Assembly: GCA_964418095.1 (NCBI GenBank) | Contig: CAYQKM010000001.1 | Location: forward strand, 1 to 64,000 | DNA: 64,000 nucleotides | Origin: MWBV01 sp964418095 | Lineage (GTDB): Archaea > Nanobdellota > Nanobdellia > Pacearchaeales > GW2011-AR1 | Direction of reading: 5' to 3' | Part shown: piece by piece, positions 9,570-17,966 of the stretch | Layout of the letters: each line of letters begins with the position of its first letter | Numbering within the stretch: position 1 is the first letter of the stretch | Made by a program: the position numbers and the translations under genes | Notes under the pieces: generated by a model | What the model was told of the DNA's origin: nothing | The model's database searches: none | What the model saw: the letters and a program-made list of their open reading frames with translations, nothing else

Positions 9570-9591
9570 ACACACTTCCTCAAACCTTCTT

Positions 9592-10011
9592 ATGACAAAT
9601 AATCTATCATTTGAAACACCTGAAAACAGATATAAATACGCAAGACTTTTAAGAGGAGAGTTTGAAAAGAATAATCTAAACTACTGGTGGGTATCACCTT
9701 CAGTTAAAACAAATGAGATACTTATAACCCCAAGAGATTTTGGAGAGTGGCAAAAAGAAGCATATCCCCCAATTTCTCGTATAAGTATTCAAATAAATCC
9801 AGAAGGAAAACCTAATTTTGGAGTTAGTGGATATAATTTCGCTAGAATAAGCTGCGAAAATCCAGAATTTCAGTCAAGAGGATATAATTGCCACCAGCAC
9901 ATAAAAAAGAGTGGTGTAAAAGGAAGGTGGTGGCTAATAAAGAAACTAAACTCTATTGAAGAAATTGTAACTGAATTTAAAGATATAGAACATCTTTTAA
10001 GGAAAAAATAA
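9592..10011 (+). CDS. Hypothetical protein, 139 aa
   Basis: A soluble protein rich in aromatic and basic residues (LNYWWVSPSV, RGYNCHQHIKK, KGRWWLIKKL). Two Cys and two His (SCENP, NCHQH) might bind metal, but no known finger spacing is apparent. No family is recognised. Its promoter supports it as a real gene. It converges on the small gene at 10017. Confidence 0.6.
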   Translation: MTNNLSFETPENRYKYARLLRGEFEKNNLNYWWVSPSVKTNEILITPRDFGEWQKEAYPPISRISIQINPEGKPNFGVSGYNFARISCENPEFQSRGYNCHQHIKKSGVKGRWWLIKKLNSIEEIVTEFKDIEHLLRKK

Positions 10012-10016
10012 TTCTT

Positions 10017-10253
10017 TTAGAAACTTCTTAATACAATGCTCCCTTTGTAAGCACTGCACTCTGTTTTACGAGAAACCTCAAATAAATTCTCAAGATTTTT
10101 TTTAGAATACCCATAACTTTCAAGGACTTCTTTAAGCAAACCAATTGCAATCTCAGATGATTCCTCTGCTATGTAAGCAATTGACCTTTTGCCCTGCATA
10201 TCTGTATAAACTAATTTATATACAGGATATTCATTCCCCTTAGTTTCTTTCAT
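10017..10253 (-). CDS. Hypothetical protein, 78 aa
   Basis: A small soluble alpha/beta protein: beta-rich N-terminus (YPVYKLVYTDMQGKRSIAYIAEES) followed by a helix (EIAIGLLKEVLESYGYSKKNLENLF). Its size and pattern resemble other short DPANN hypotheticals, such as the 88-aa protein at 25472, but I see no clear homology. No function is assigned. Confidence 0.55.
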   Translation of the reverse strand: MKETKGNEYPVYKLVYTDMQGKRSIAYIAEESSEIAIGLLKEVLESYGYSKKNLENLFEVSRKTECSAYKGSIVLRSF

Positions 10254-10307
10254 TTGCTAAGAAATATTATTTATTTTAAAAAGTATGTTGTTCTAAAGAA
10301 CTTACTT

Positions 10308-10868
10308 TTATCTAAATCTTCTATTATTCAAAACAGAGGATTCTCTAAACTTTCCTAATTGCTCATATAAATTTAAGAGCTTATTTTTTATCTCTGTTTT
10401 TTCTGATTCACTTAATTTCATACTAAGAATTTTCTCATATACTTTAACAGCATTATTTCTTCTAGACTCTTTTTCAAATTGCTCTGCTTGCTCTTTGTAA
10501 AACTCTTTTATATTCTCATATATTTCTGACTTTTTAATTATTGAAACTTCTTCCATAGATCTTCTCATAACAGAGTCAGCCTCGTCAAATCTCCCATTTT
10601 GAATATGTGCCTTTATCTCATTTATAAGATATCCTAGTTTTTCTTGAGAAGAGAGAGATAATAAGGATAAATTCCTATACATCTTTGCAACATCTCCATA
10701 CATCTTTTTTGAAGTGTATATTTCAATGAGTTTAGTGAAAGCAAATTTCTTTTCATGTAGTGGAGGTTTTTGAGCTATAAATCTGTTTAGATAATCAATC
10801 TGAATAAAGTCTCCTTTTCCCTTAAGCTCTCTTTCAATTTCACTCTTACTCATTCCCTTTGTAAGCAT
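10308..10868 (-). CDS. Helical TPR-like protein, 186 aa
   Basis: Almost entirely helical with repeat-like helix pairs: KKFAFTKLIEIYTSKKMYGDVAKMYRNL, GRFDEADSVMRRSME and RRNNAVKVYEKILSMKL fit degenerate tetratricopeptide repeats used for protein-protein contacts. It is soluble, with no signal peptide. The partner is unknown. It is separate from the two-gene unit upstream (10914-11542), with an AT-rich gap of about 45 bases. Confidence 0.65.
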   Translation of the reverse strand: MLTKGMSKSEIERELKGKGDFIQIDYLNRFIAQKPPLHEKKFAFTKLIEIYTSKKMYGDVAKMYRNLSLLSLSSQEKLGYLINEIKAHIQNGRFDEADSVMRRSMEEVSIIKKSEIYENIKEFYKEQAEQFEKESRRNNAVKVYEKILSMKLSESEKTEIKNKLLNLYEQLGKFRESSVLNNRRFR

Positions 10869-10913
10869 AAATATTCTAATATTCTTGGGTTTTTAAGTAT
10901 TGTTAATTTTACA

Positions 10914-11138
10914 CTATTTTTTGAGAAATTCACTTATTTTTTCATATTCTTCTAAACAACTATATGACCTATAAGGATCATTTGACATTTCATATCCTTT
11001 TTCACAAGTTCCAACTTTATATCCAAATATTATTGCTTTTCTAATTAAATCTTTAGTAAACTCTTCTACTCCTTTATGGTTAAGAATATCTTCTAATTCT
11101 CTTCCCAGAATTTTTATTTCCTCAATATCTTCTGTCAT
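10914..11138 (-). CDS. Hypothetical protein, 74 aa
   Basis: A small acidic helical protein with two Cys (GTCEKGY, YSCLEEY). It overlaps the upstream gene by four bases (ATGA), so the two are probably translationally coupled. No family is recognised. Confidence 0.55.
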   Translation of the reverse strand: MTEDIEEIKILGRELEDILNHKGVEEFTKDLIRKAIIFGYKVGTCEKGYEMSNDPYRSYSCLEEYEKISEFLKK

Positions 11139-11542
11139 TTTGACTCACTTAAATCACTTATATCTTCCATAATAGAGTAATTTTTCTTAAACATTAATTC
11201 TAATTTACCTTCTTCACCACCATGCTCTCTAATTCCTCCAAAAATACTCTTAAAATAAGAAGCATCTGCACCTTTACACAAAAATTTTAAAATATCGTAT
11301 GTTTTCTCATCTACCTGAGTTCTATTTCTAAAATCTTTTTCAAATACTCCTCTTTTATAATCTTCAGCTAATCTAACATACTTATCTACAAGGTCCCTAA
11401 AATGGATTGATTCATCTCTTTCAGCAAATACTTTTAGTGATTTTGCAAGTTTAATATAATCCACATTATTTAAATCCTTAACTTTTCTAAAACTTTCTAA
11501 AAATTCCCTTGCATCATTTACGCTATATCTTTTCCTTCCCAT
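11135..11542 (-). CDS. Hypothetical protein, 135 aa
   Basis: A charged, mostly helical soluble protein: RKYSV-type basic start, then YVRLAEDYKRGVFEKDFRNRTQVDEK and a final acidic segment. It is the first gene of a two-gene unit with the 74-aa protein, coupled by an ATGA overlap. No recognised domain. Confidence 0.55.
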   Translation of the reverse strand: MGRKRYSVNDAREFLESFRKVKDLNNVDYIKLAKSLKVFAERDESIHFRDLVDKYVRLAEDYKRGVFEKDFRNRTQVDEKTYDILKFLCKGADASYFKSIFGGIREHGGEEGKLELMFKKNYSIMEDISDLSESK

Positions 11543-11718
11543 AAGATATATTCTTTAGAGTGCATTTAAATACTTTGTTATAAATCTATACTATATTTCA
11601 CTTTATTATAGATTTCTTATACTATCATAAAGATACTTTATTATAAAATAAAGAAATATCATTTTAAAATTGATTATATATAATTATTTAGAATTTATTT
11701 TTATACAAAGAAATCACC

Positions 11719-13002
11719 TTACTTCTTTTTTACAATTTCTAAGCACATACCAGCAGCAACTGTTGCTCCAGCATCTCTAACTGCGAATCTTCCCATAAAT
11801 GGATTATCTTTAGCAGTTTCTAAGCATAAATTTCCTTGAGGTCTTATTCTAACTTTAGCAACATCTCCATTCTTTAAGAAGTCAGGATTTTGTTTTATAG
11901 CTTGTCCGGTTTTAGGGTCAATTTGTTCTATTAATTCTGTAAATTGACAAGGAACTTGAGCTGTGTGTATATGGAATACTGGAGTATATCCTTTAGCTAA
12001 CACTGTAGGGTGATTTATTACTGCAATTTGAGCAATAAACTCTTCAACTATTGGTATTGGAGAATTTGCCTCGCAGATAACATCTCCTCTAGCAATATCT
12101 TTTTTTCCTACGCCTCTAATATTAACACCTACATTCATACCAGCAGGAGCATCAGGTAAAGTTTCATGATGAGCTTCAATAGTCTTTATTTCACCTGGGA
12201 TTCCAGTTCCAGTTCTTCCTGGAAGGATTATAACTTTCTGTCCAACTTTCATTATACCAGTTTCAACTTTTCCAACAGGAACAGTTCCAATTCCTGTAAT
12301 TTCATATACATCCTGAACTGGCATTCTCATTGGTAAATTTGTTGGTAATTCTGGAGCAGGGAATAAATCTATTTGTTCCACAATACTTGGTCCCTTATAC
12401 CAAGGCATTTTATCTGTTTTCTTAAAAATATTATCTCCTTGCAATCCACTCACAGCCAAGAAAGGTGTGTTGTCAGGATTTATTCCAACTTGTTTTAATA
12501 ATTTTCCTACATCTTCTTTAACTGCCTTGAATCTGTCTTCTTTGTATTCAACAGCATCCATTTTATTTACAGCAATAGCAAGATTCTTTACACCCATTGT
12601 TCTTAAAAGCCATAAGTGTTCTGTTGTTTGTGGTTGAACACCAGCAGGAGCAGCAATAACCAAGAAAGCAGCATCTGCTTGTGAAGCACCAGTAATCATG
12701 TTCTTAACAAAGTCTCTGTGTCCAGGTGCATCAATGATTGTGATTTCATATTTTTGAGTAATTAATTTTTTATAAGACAAATCAATTGTAACTCCTCTTT
12801 CTCTTTCTTCTTTAATATTATCCATTACATAAGCAAACTCAAATCCAGCTTTTCCATATTTTTGAGCTTCAGCTCTTAGTTTAGCCATTTCTTGTTCTGA
12901 TACTGCTCCACCATCAAACATTAGTCTTCCTACTGTTGTTGATTTTCCAGCATCAACGTGTCCCACGAACACTACATTCATTGTTGGTTTTTCTCTAGCC
13001 AT
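11719..13002 (-). CDS. tuf: Translation elongation factor EF-1A
   Basis: Encodes 427 residues, standard for archaeal EF-1A. It is the GTPase that delivers aminoacyl-tRNA to the ribosome. G motifs are visible: GHVDAGKST (G1, about residues 13-21), DAPGHRDF (G3), NKMD (G4), and the effector block KEERERGVTIDLS. The C-terminal beta domains are intact. It closes the rpo-str cluster on the minus strand. The S10 gene that often follows tuf in archaea is not present. Confidence 0.98.
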   Translation of the reverse strand: MAREKPTMNVVFVGHVDAGKSTTVGRLMFDGGAVSEQEMAKLRAEAQKYGKAGFEFAYVMDNIKEERERGVTIDLSYKKLITQKYEITIIDAPGHRDFVKNMITGASQADAAFLVIAAPAGVQPQTTEHLWLLRTMGVKNLAIAVNKMDAVEYKEDRFKAVKEDVGKLLKQVGINPDNTPFLAVSGLQGDNIFKKTDKMPWYKGPSIVEQIDLFPAPELPTNLPMRMPVQDVYEITGIGTVPVGKVETGIMKVGQKVIILPGRTGTGIPGEIKTIEAHHETLPDAPAGMNVGVNIRGVGKKDIARGDVICEANSPIPIVEEFIAQIAVINHPTVLAKGYTPVFHIHTAQVPCQFTELIEQIDPKTGQAIKQNPDFLKNGDVAKVRIRPQGNLCLETAKDNPFMGRFAVRDAGATVAAGMCLEIVKKK

Positions 13003-13148
13003 TTTAGTACCTAATTTATCTAATAAAAAAGTAGGTTTATAAACTTTTTGTTTTGTTTATTCAACTATTCTTTTTTATTTTTATTATATTTTAAATTTCC
13101 CCTCGACAAAATTAAAATTATCTTTTTTTAGAAAAAATTAAAAATTAT

Positions 13149-15347
13149 TTATTGGTTTTCAGCTAAGCCTTTTCTATCTCTTATCTTTCTTATAACATCC
13201 GCTTGTAATGCAGATGGTATTTTTTCAAACTGCTGATCAACTAAAGATGAAACCCCTCTTCCTTCAGTAGCACTTCTTAAATCACTTGACCATCCAATCA
13301 TTTCAGCGACAGGAATTTTAGCTTTTAATTGAGCTTGTCCAGCTTCTTGACTCATATCTAGAAGTTGTCCTCTTTTTCCACCAACAAGTTTTGTTCCAGA
13401 ACCCATAAAGTTTTCAGGAACTTCAATTAAATGAATTTGCAAAGGTTCAAGAATAGTAGGATTTGCTTTTTTCATTGCCTCTGTTATTGCTTCTCTTACA
13501 GCAGGATAAACTTGAGCAGGTCCTCTATGGATAGCATCCTCGTGAAGTCTTATATCTCCTAATACAACTTTCATACCCATGCAAGGTTCTCTTGCTAATG
13601 GCCCTTGATCCATTACCATTTCAAATGCATCTAAAACCATTTCAATTACTTCTCCAATATGAACCTCTCCTCGTGTTTCATCAAAAAACATGTTTCCTTT
13701 GTAAATATCTTTAACATTTCTAATCTCGTCACTGCCCCATCCTATTTTTGAAAGTGTGTTTACAACAGCCTCACTCTTTTTCTTTACTCTTCCTTCTGGA
13801 AGCTCTCCACTCTCTATTAATTCAGATAGTGTACTATCAAGAGGTTCAACTCTAATATAGAAGCTATTATGTTTGTTTGGGCTTCTTCCTTCAAATGCTT
13901 GTCCTGAAGATTTTCCAACAGACTCTCTATAAACAACAATTGGATTTGACGTCTTAATATTTAATCCTTTTTCAGTCTTGATTCTATTTTCAATAATCTC
14001 TAAATGTAATTCACCCATACCAGAAATTAAACTCTCCCCAGTCTCTTCATTAATACTAACTTTAATTGAAGGGTCTTCTTTTGAAACTTTTCTTAAAATT
14101 TCAATAAGCTTTGGTAAGTCAGCTGTTTTTATAACTTCAATTGATTTTGTAATTACTGGTTGGAAAATATGTTTAATTTCTTCAAATGGTGTTTGCTCCT
14201 TTGTTGTGATTGTTTCACCCACATCAAGATTTAATCCACTAACAGCGAGGACATTACCCGCAGGAACACTTTCTAATTGTTCAGGCTTAATTCCATTATA
14301 AACTAAAACCTGTTGTATTTTTGCTGGTTGTTTTGCATTATTTGCATAAACATCCATTCCACTTCTAAGTGTTCCAGAATATATTCTCCCTGCAGAAATT
14401 TCTTTTCCTGAACGAGGGTCAATAACAATTCTTGTTATAACAAATCCAAGTTCTCCATTTTTATCACACTGAACTAAGTTTTTCCCAAATTCACTATCTA
14501 ATTCCCCTCTCCATATTTTAGGTATTCTATATGCTTGAGCCTCTACAGGATTAGGCAAATGTTTTATAGCCATATCTAATATAACTTCATAAAGTGGAGC
14601 ATTTTCCCAAACCCACTTATCTCTATCTTCTTTAGAAAGTGAGCCATCATATAATTGATAAATATCCTTAAAACTTATTTTCTTCTTTACCATAAATGGA
14701 ATAGACAGTGCCCAATTTTCTCTAGCAGAACCAAATGCAACACTTCCATCAGCAACATTTACTTTGAATTTTGAAGCAAATTCTTTTTCAGCAATTTGTT
14801 CAATTAATTGATTAAATTTTTCAATAATCTTTTTGAATCGGTCTTGCATTTGCTCAGGTGTAACTTGTAATTCATTGATTAGTCTATCAACTTTATTAAT
14901 AAAAAGAACAGGTTTTACTCTTTCTTTAAGTGCTTGTCTAATAACTGTTTCTGTTTGAGGCATTATTCCTTCAACAGCACACACTAAAACAAATGTTCCA
15001 TCAATAGCCCTCATAGCTCTTGTAACATTTCCACCAAAATCAACATGTCCTGGAGTGTCAATTAAATTTACTAAATACTCTTCACCTAAGTAATTATGAA
15101 CCATAGATACATTCGCTGCATCAACAGTCATTAATCTTTCTTGCTCGTCAGAATGTTGCCAGGTTGCCATACCCTCTTCTAAATCTCCTGCATTTTTTGC
15201 AGCCATCATTCCTGCTGCAGCTAAAAGATTATCTGTAAATGCTGTTTTTCCGTGGTGGATATGAGCACTTGTAGCTACATTTCTTATATTTTTTTGATTA
15301 GAAACTAATCTCCTAATCTTATCTAAACTTGATTCTTTTTCTGCCAT
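13149..15347 (-). CDS. fusA: Translation elongation factor EF-2
   Basis: Encodes 732 residues, normal for archaeal EF-2, the translocation GTPase. G motifs: AHIHHGKT (G1; most relatives have AHIDHGKT), DTPGHVDF (G3), NKVD (G4). The C-terminal segment DAIHRGPAQ contains the His that is converted to diphthamide. A diphthamide ammonia ligase (dph6) is encoded at 60519-61187. It lies between rps7 and tuf in the classical order. Confidence 0.97.
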   Translation of the reverse strand: MAEKESSLDKIRRLVSNQKNIRNVATSAHIHHGKTAFTDNLLAAAGMMAAKNAGDLEEGMATWQHSDEQERLMTVDAANVSMVHNYLGEEYLVNLIDTPGHVDFGGNVTRAMRAIDGTFVLVCAVEGIMPQTETVIRQALKERVKPVLFINKVDRLINELQVTPEQMQDRFKKIIEKFNQLIEQIAEKEFASKFKVNVADGSVAFGSARENWALSIPFMVKKKISFKDIYQLYDGSLSKEDRDKWVWENAPLYEVILDMAIKHLPNPVEAQAYRIPKIWRGELDSEFGKNLVQCDKNGELGFVITRIVIDPRSGKEISAGRIYSGTLRSGMDVYANNAKQPAKIQQVLVYNGIKPEQLESVPAGNVLAVSGLNLDVGETITTKEQTPFEEIKHIFQPVITKSIEVIKTADLPKLIEILRKVSKEDPSIKVSINEETGESLISGMGELHLEIIENRIKTEKGLNIKTSNPIVVYRESVGKSSGQAFEGRSPNKHNSFYIRVEPLDSTLSELIESGELPEGRVKKKSEAVVNTLSKIGWGSDEIRNVKDIYKGNMFFDETRGEVHIGEVIEMVLDAFEMVMDQGPLAREPCMGMKVVLGDIRLHEDAIHRGPAQVYPAVREAITEAMKKANPTILEPLQIHLIEVPENFMGSGTKLVGGKRGQLLDMSQEAGQAQLKAKIPVAEMIGWSSDLRSATEGRGVSSLVDQQFEKIPSALQADVIRKIRDRKGLAENQ

Positions 15348-15441
15348 TTTTTGTATGTTTTTTATTATTTTAGTTTGCTAATTATTAAACTTGATAAAAA
15401 TAGTTTTTAAACTTTACCCAAATAATTTAATTTGTTTAAGC

Positions 15442-16050
15442 TTATCTAGCAGAATCAGCTTGAGCTTCAGATTCTTTTCTTTTTCTTATTGCTAAACTCT
15501 CACCATTCTTATCTGCAGCCATAATTATTTCTTCTGCAAGTGTCTGAGCAATTGTTTTCTTTTTATTAAATGCTTTGTCAGATGCCCCATGAACTAAGTG
15601 TTTTAATGCTAAGTTAACTCTCCTTACAGGAGAAACATCTACTGCTTGAGGATATCTTGCCCCTCCATATTCTATAACTGTTGTTTCATCTCTTGGAGCA
15701 GAGTTTTCAACTGCTCTAACAAGAACTTCCACAGGATTTTTCCCTGTTTTATTCTCAATATTTTCAAGAACCTCTAAAATAATTTGCATGTTTTTAGTGT
15801 ATTTTCCACTAGCACTTCCTTTTTCTAATCTATGCTTTTTACCTCTATGCCCACCAACAGAAAGCTTATTCGCTAATCTTTCTACAATATTTACTCTTGT
15901 TTGATTAAATTTTCCAACATCTCTCCCCTGATTTTTTAATAGTAATTTTGGTTTAAGATTTATAGAAGATTTTAATCCAGCATCATAGATTTCTATATTT
16001 GTAATATCATACTTGTCAAATATTTTAAAGTTTAATGCTTGTTCACTCAT
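15442..16050 (-). CDS. rps7: Ribosomal protein S7
   Basis: Encodes 202 residues. It is a primary 16S rRNA-binding protein of the small-subunit head. Recognised by RLANKLSVGGHRGKKHRLEK, the NPVEVLVRAVENSAPRDE block, and GGARYPQAVDVSPVRRV. It overlaps the preceding 86-aa gene by eight bases and begins with the same MSEQ residues. Confidence 0.97.
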   Translation of the reverse strand: MSEQALNFKIFDKYDITNIEIYDAGLKSSINLKPKLLLKNQGRDVGKFNQTRVNIVERLANKLSVGGHRGKKHRLEKGSASGKYTKNMQIILEVLENIENKTGKNPVEVLVRAVENSAPRDETTVIEYGGARYPQAVDVSPVRRVNLALKHLVHGASDKAFNKKKTIAQTLAEEIIMAADKNGESLAIRKRKESEAQADSAR

Positions 16051-16303
16051 TTTTATTTATTATTTTTTCTAAATTCTGTTTAATTTTATTAAAGCTTGGG
16101 TGATAATTTATTATAGATAAAGTAGCTTCATCTGAATCTCCACAGCATCTTTGCAATACAAATCCGCTTGGTTTTCTACTGTTTGTGAGATAAAGTTTTC
16201 CATCTATTCCAAAAGGGTATCCAGGACGCAACTCTTTATGAGAACTTAAATATCTAATTACATCCTCATAATGCGCTCCACTAAATTTTATTTGTTCACT
16301 CAT
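16043..16303 (-). CDS. Hypothetical protein between rps12 and rps7
   Basis: The start at 16303 (MSEQIKFSG) is chosen over 16333 because it avoids overlapping rps12, giving 86 aa. It contains HKELRPGYPFGIDGKLYLTNSRKPSGFVLQRCCGDSDEATLSI, a compact beta-rich segment with a Cys pair. I do not recognise it. Its position inside the str operon, with tight spacing on both sides, suggests a translation-linked role, but that is inference. Confidence 0.6.
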   Translation of the reverse strand: MSEQIKFSGAHYEDVIRYLSSHKELRPGYPFGIDGKLYLTNSRKPSGFVLQRCCGDSDEATLSIINYHPSFNKIKQNLEKIINKNE

Positions 16304-16304
16304 T

Positions 16305-16727
16305 TTATCTTCTACCTTTTTGTATTTTGCCAAGCCACAATCTTTCTAGTGGCTGATCATTTACTTTTATAACAGAATATCTAACACCGGGAATGTCTCC
16401 TTTACTTCTTCCTTGCTTTCCACCTATCCTTTCTATCATTACTTCATCATGCTCATCAATAAATTTTTGAGCTAAATTCCCAGGGATAAATGCAGTAACA
16501 GTTCTTCCATTTTTAGTAAGCTGAACTTTGCAACACTTTCTCATAGCAGAGTTTGGCTGTTTAGCTTCTTTTTGAACTTTAGAAAGAACAATCCCTTTAG
16601 CTTGATTAGCCCCCTCGAGAGGATCAGATTTAGCATAAAGATTTAGAGTTCTCACTTTGAATTTTCTATCTTTCCATCTGAATTTCTTTCTATCTTTCTT
16701 TTTTTTAAATGCGTTTTTTAGTCCCAT
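16305..16727 (-). CDS. rps12: Ribosomal protein S12
   Basis: Encodes 140 residues. It is the decoding-centre protein of the 30S subunit. The diagnostic segment KQPNSAMRKCCKVQLTKNG and the C-terminal IGGKQGRSKGDIPGVRY block are present, with a basic N-terminal tail. It is slightly shorter than typical archaeal S12. Confidence 0.97.
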   Translation of the reverse strand: MGLKNAFKKKKDRKKFRWKDRKFKVRTLNLYAKSDPLEGANQAKGIVLSKVQKEAKQPNSAMRKCCKVQLTKNGRTVTAFIPGNLAQKFIDEHDEVMIERIGGKQGRSKGDIPGVRYSVIKVNDQPLERLWLGKIQKGRR

Positions 16728-16782
16728 TTGAATATTTCAGTTATCTATTAATTACAAAATTAGTTTAAAAGCTCTTCGGTTT

Positions 16783-17118
16783 TTATTTTGAAAAGATTTT
16801 AAACAAGTTATTCTTTTGTCCTCTCTCAAATCCCTCTCTGGCTCTTTGATAGTGTCCTTTCATAATTTTAAAATGAAACTCTCTTTCCCCAGGATTCCAA
16901 ACAGTTGGGATGTAATTTATAACCTTTTCTTCTAAATATAATCTTTGATAATTATTAAGGTCAAATGCTTTGATAGATTTATCCAATTTAATAGATTCAA
17001 GGTTTTTTACAAGATTCCCATCTACTTCTTCAATAAGATACTTAGCAAATCTCCTTATTCTTCTTTTTGATCCAGTTATTTTAATTTTTTCTCTTTTTTC
17101 ATCTATATAGTATTTCAT
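16783..17118 (-). CDS. Hypothetical basic protein between nusA and rps12
   Basis: Encodes 111 residues with a very basic N-terminal half (KREKIKITGSKRRIRRFAKYLIEE) and a C-terminal helix RAREGFERGQKNN. The composition suits an RNA-binding protein, but no family is recognised. It is five bases downstream of nusA, so it is probably co-transcribed. It does not resemble L30e, which other archaea often encode near here. Confidence 0.6.
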   Translation of the reverse strand: MKYYIDEKREKIKITGSKRRIRRFAKYLIEEVDGNLVKNLESIKLDKSIKAFDLNNYQRLYLEEKVINYIPTVWNPGEREFHFKIMKGHYQRAREGFERGQKNNLFKIFSK

Positions 17119-17123
17119 TTTCT

Positions 17124-17540
17124 TTAAATTATCCTGAAATTTTTTTTAAAAAAATCTTTAGTTATTCTTTGCATCTCAATTAATCTTCTTTTTTCTCTGC
17201 CAATTAATGCAGCCTTGCTTTGAGTTCCAGCATTAAGAATTATTTCATCTTCTAAAATCTCTAAATCTTTAAATGTGACTGGGCTTACAACAAGCTCAAT
17301 GAATTTTTTAATGTCCTCAGAGTTTCTAGGTATCGCAATAACCTTCACTCTTTTTTTAATTATCTCGTTTATTCTTCTCAAATTTTTAGCTTCAGGTCCA
17401 ATTGCCTTTGAGACAAATTCTTTTGGGACACAAAAAATTATTGTGTTATTATATTCAAAACAGTAATGTGTTCTTAGGTTTGTAACTTTTTCAAAAAGTT
17501 TTAGGTATCTCAAGTCCTTCATATCTAGTGTGTTAACCAT
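17124..17540 (-). CDS. nusA: NusA-like transcription factor with KH domains
   Basis: Archaeal NusA is short (about 140 aa) and consists of two KH domains. The first holds FVPKEF-like FCVPKEFVSKAIGPEAKNLRRI; the second holds ALIGREKRRLIEMQRI, the GxxG-type loop. The start is placed at 17540 (MVNTLDMKD), 16 codons inside the longest frame, because TTTATAAA at 17562-17569 sits 25 bases upstream and indicates a leaderless start. Length is then 138 aa. The position between rpoA and rps12 is the usual archaeal order. Confidence 0.9.
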   Translation of the reverse strand: MVNTLDMKDLRYLKLFEKVTNLRTHYCFEYNNTIIFCVPKEFVSKAIGPEAKNLRRINEIIKKRVKVIAIPRNSEDIKKFIELVVSPVTFKDLEILEDEIILNAGTQSKAALIGREKRRLIEMQRITKDFFKKNFRII

Positions 17541-17561
17541 TTTTATTAAATAAGAAGTGGT

Positions 17562-17569
17562 TTTATAAA
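17562..17569 (-). promoter_or_regulatory. TATA box for nusA
   Basis: TTTATAAA on the minus strand is centred 25 bases upstream of ATG 17540. It gives nusA and its downstream genes a promoter of their own inside the rpo-str cluster and decides the nusA start. Confidence 0.6.
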
Positions 17570-17584
17570 TCTGTCGATAATAAC

Positions 17585-17917
17585 TCACTGTTTAATTACT
17601 TCATACTCTATATTTTTACTTCCTGAAACATATGGAAATATCTCTTCTGCAAATTTTTTACTAAATGGAATGTCAAAATATTTTGTAAGAATATATTCTA
17701 GTTTTTTAGGAGTGTTGGGAGTTCCAAGTTTTTCAAAAATTTCAGAAACATATAAGCAGGCGTCATTAAAATCTTTACTTTGTGTTTGCACTTCTTTCAT
17801 CCCCATCCAAAGAGTTCTAGCTAATCTATCTTCAAATATTTCTTTAATCTTATAGTCTACACCCTCTTCAAGAGGATTAAAATCTAATTTGACTGGATTT
17901 TTAATATATTCTTCCAT
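17585..17917 (-). CDS. Hypothetical protein between rpoA and nusA
   Basis: The start MEEYIKNPVKL at 17917 is preferred; the longer frame to 17989 would overlap rpoA. The product has 110 aa and is helical (RLARTLWMGMKEVQTQSKDFNDACLYVSEIFEKLG, then YFDIPFSKKFAEEIFPYV). It takes the usual place of L30e but does not look like an L7Ae/L30e fold. No family recognised. Confidence 0.6.
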   Translation of the reverse strand: MEEYIKNPVKLDFNPLEEGVDYKIKEIFEDRLARTLWMGMKEVQTQSKDFNDACLYVSEIFEKLGTPNTPKKLEYILTKYFDIPFSKKFAEEIFPYVSGSKNIEYEVIKQ

Positions 17918-17966
17918 GATTGTTAAATACTGTTGATATTTATAAAAATTTATATTTTTTAAAGGA

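Larger units (their letters stand above)
9286..9591. other. 306-base non-coding divergent region upstream of dnaG
   Basis: I see no convincing gene. It contains several short inverted repeats: GAAATC-TAAT-GATTTC at 9312-9327, CACT...AGTG at about 9361-9376, and an 11-bp palindrome at 9455-9483. The right end carries the TATA box of the 9592 gene. The dnaG transcript may start here and carry a structured leader. Confidence 0.6.
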
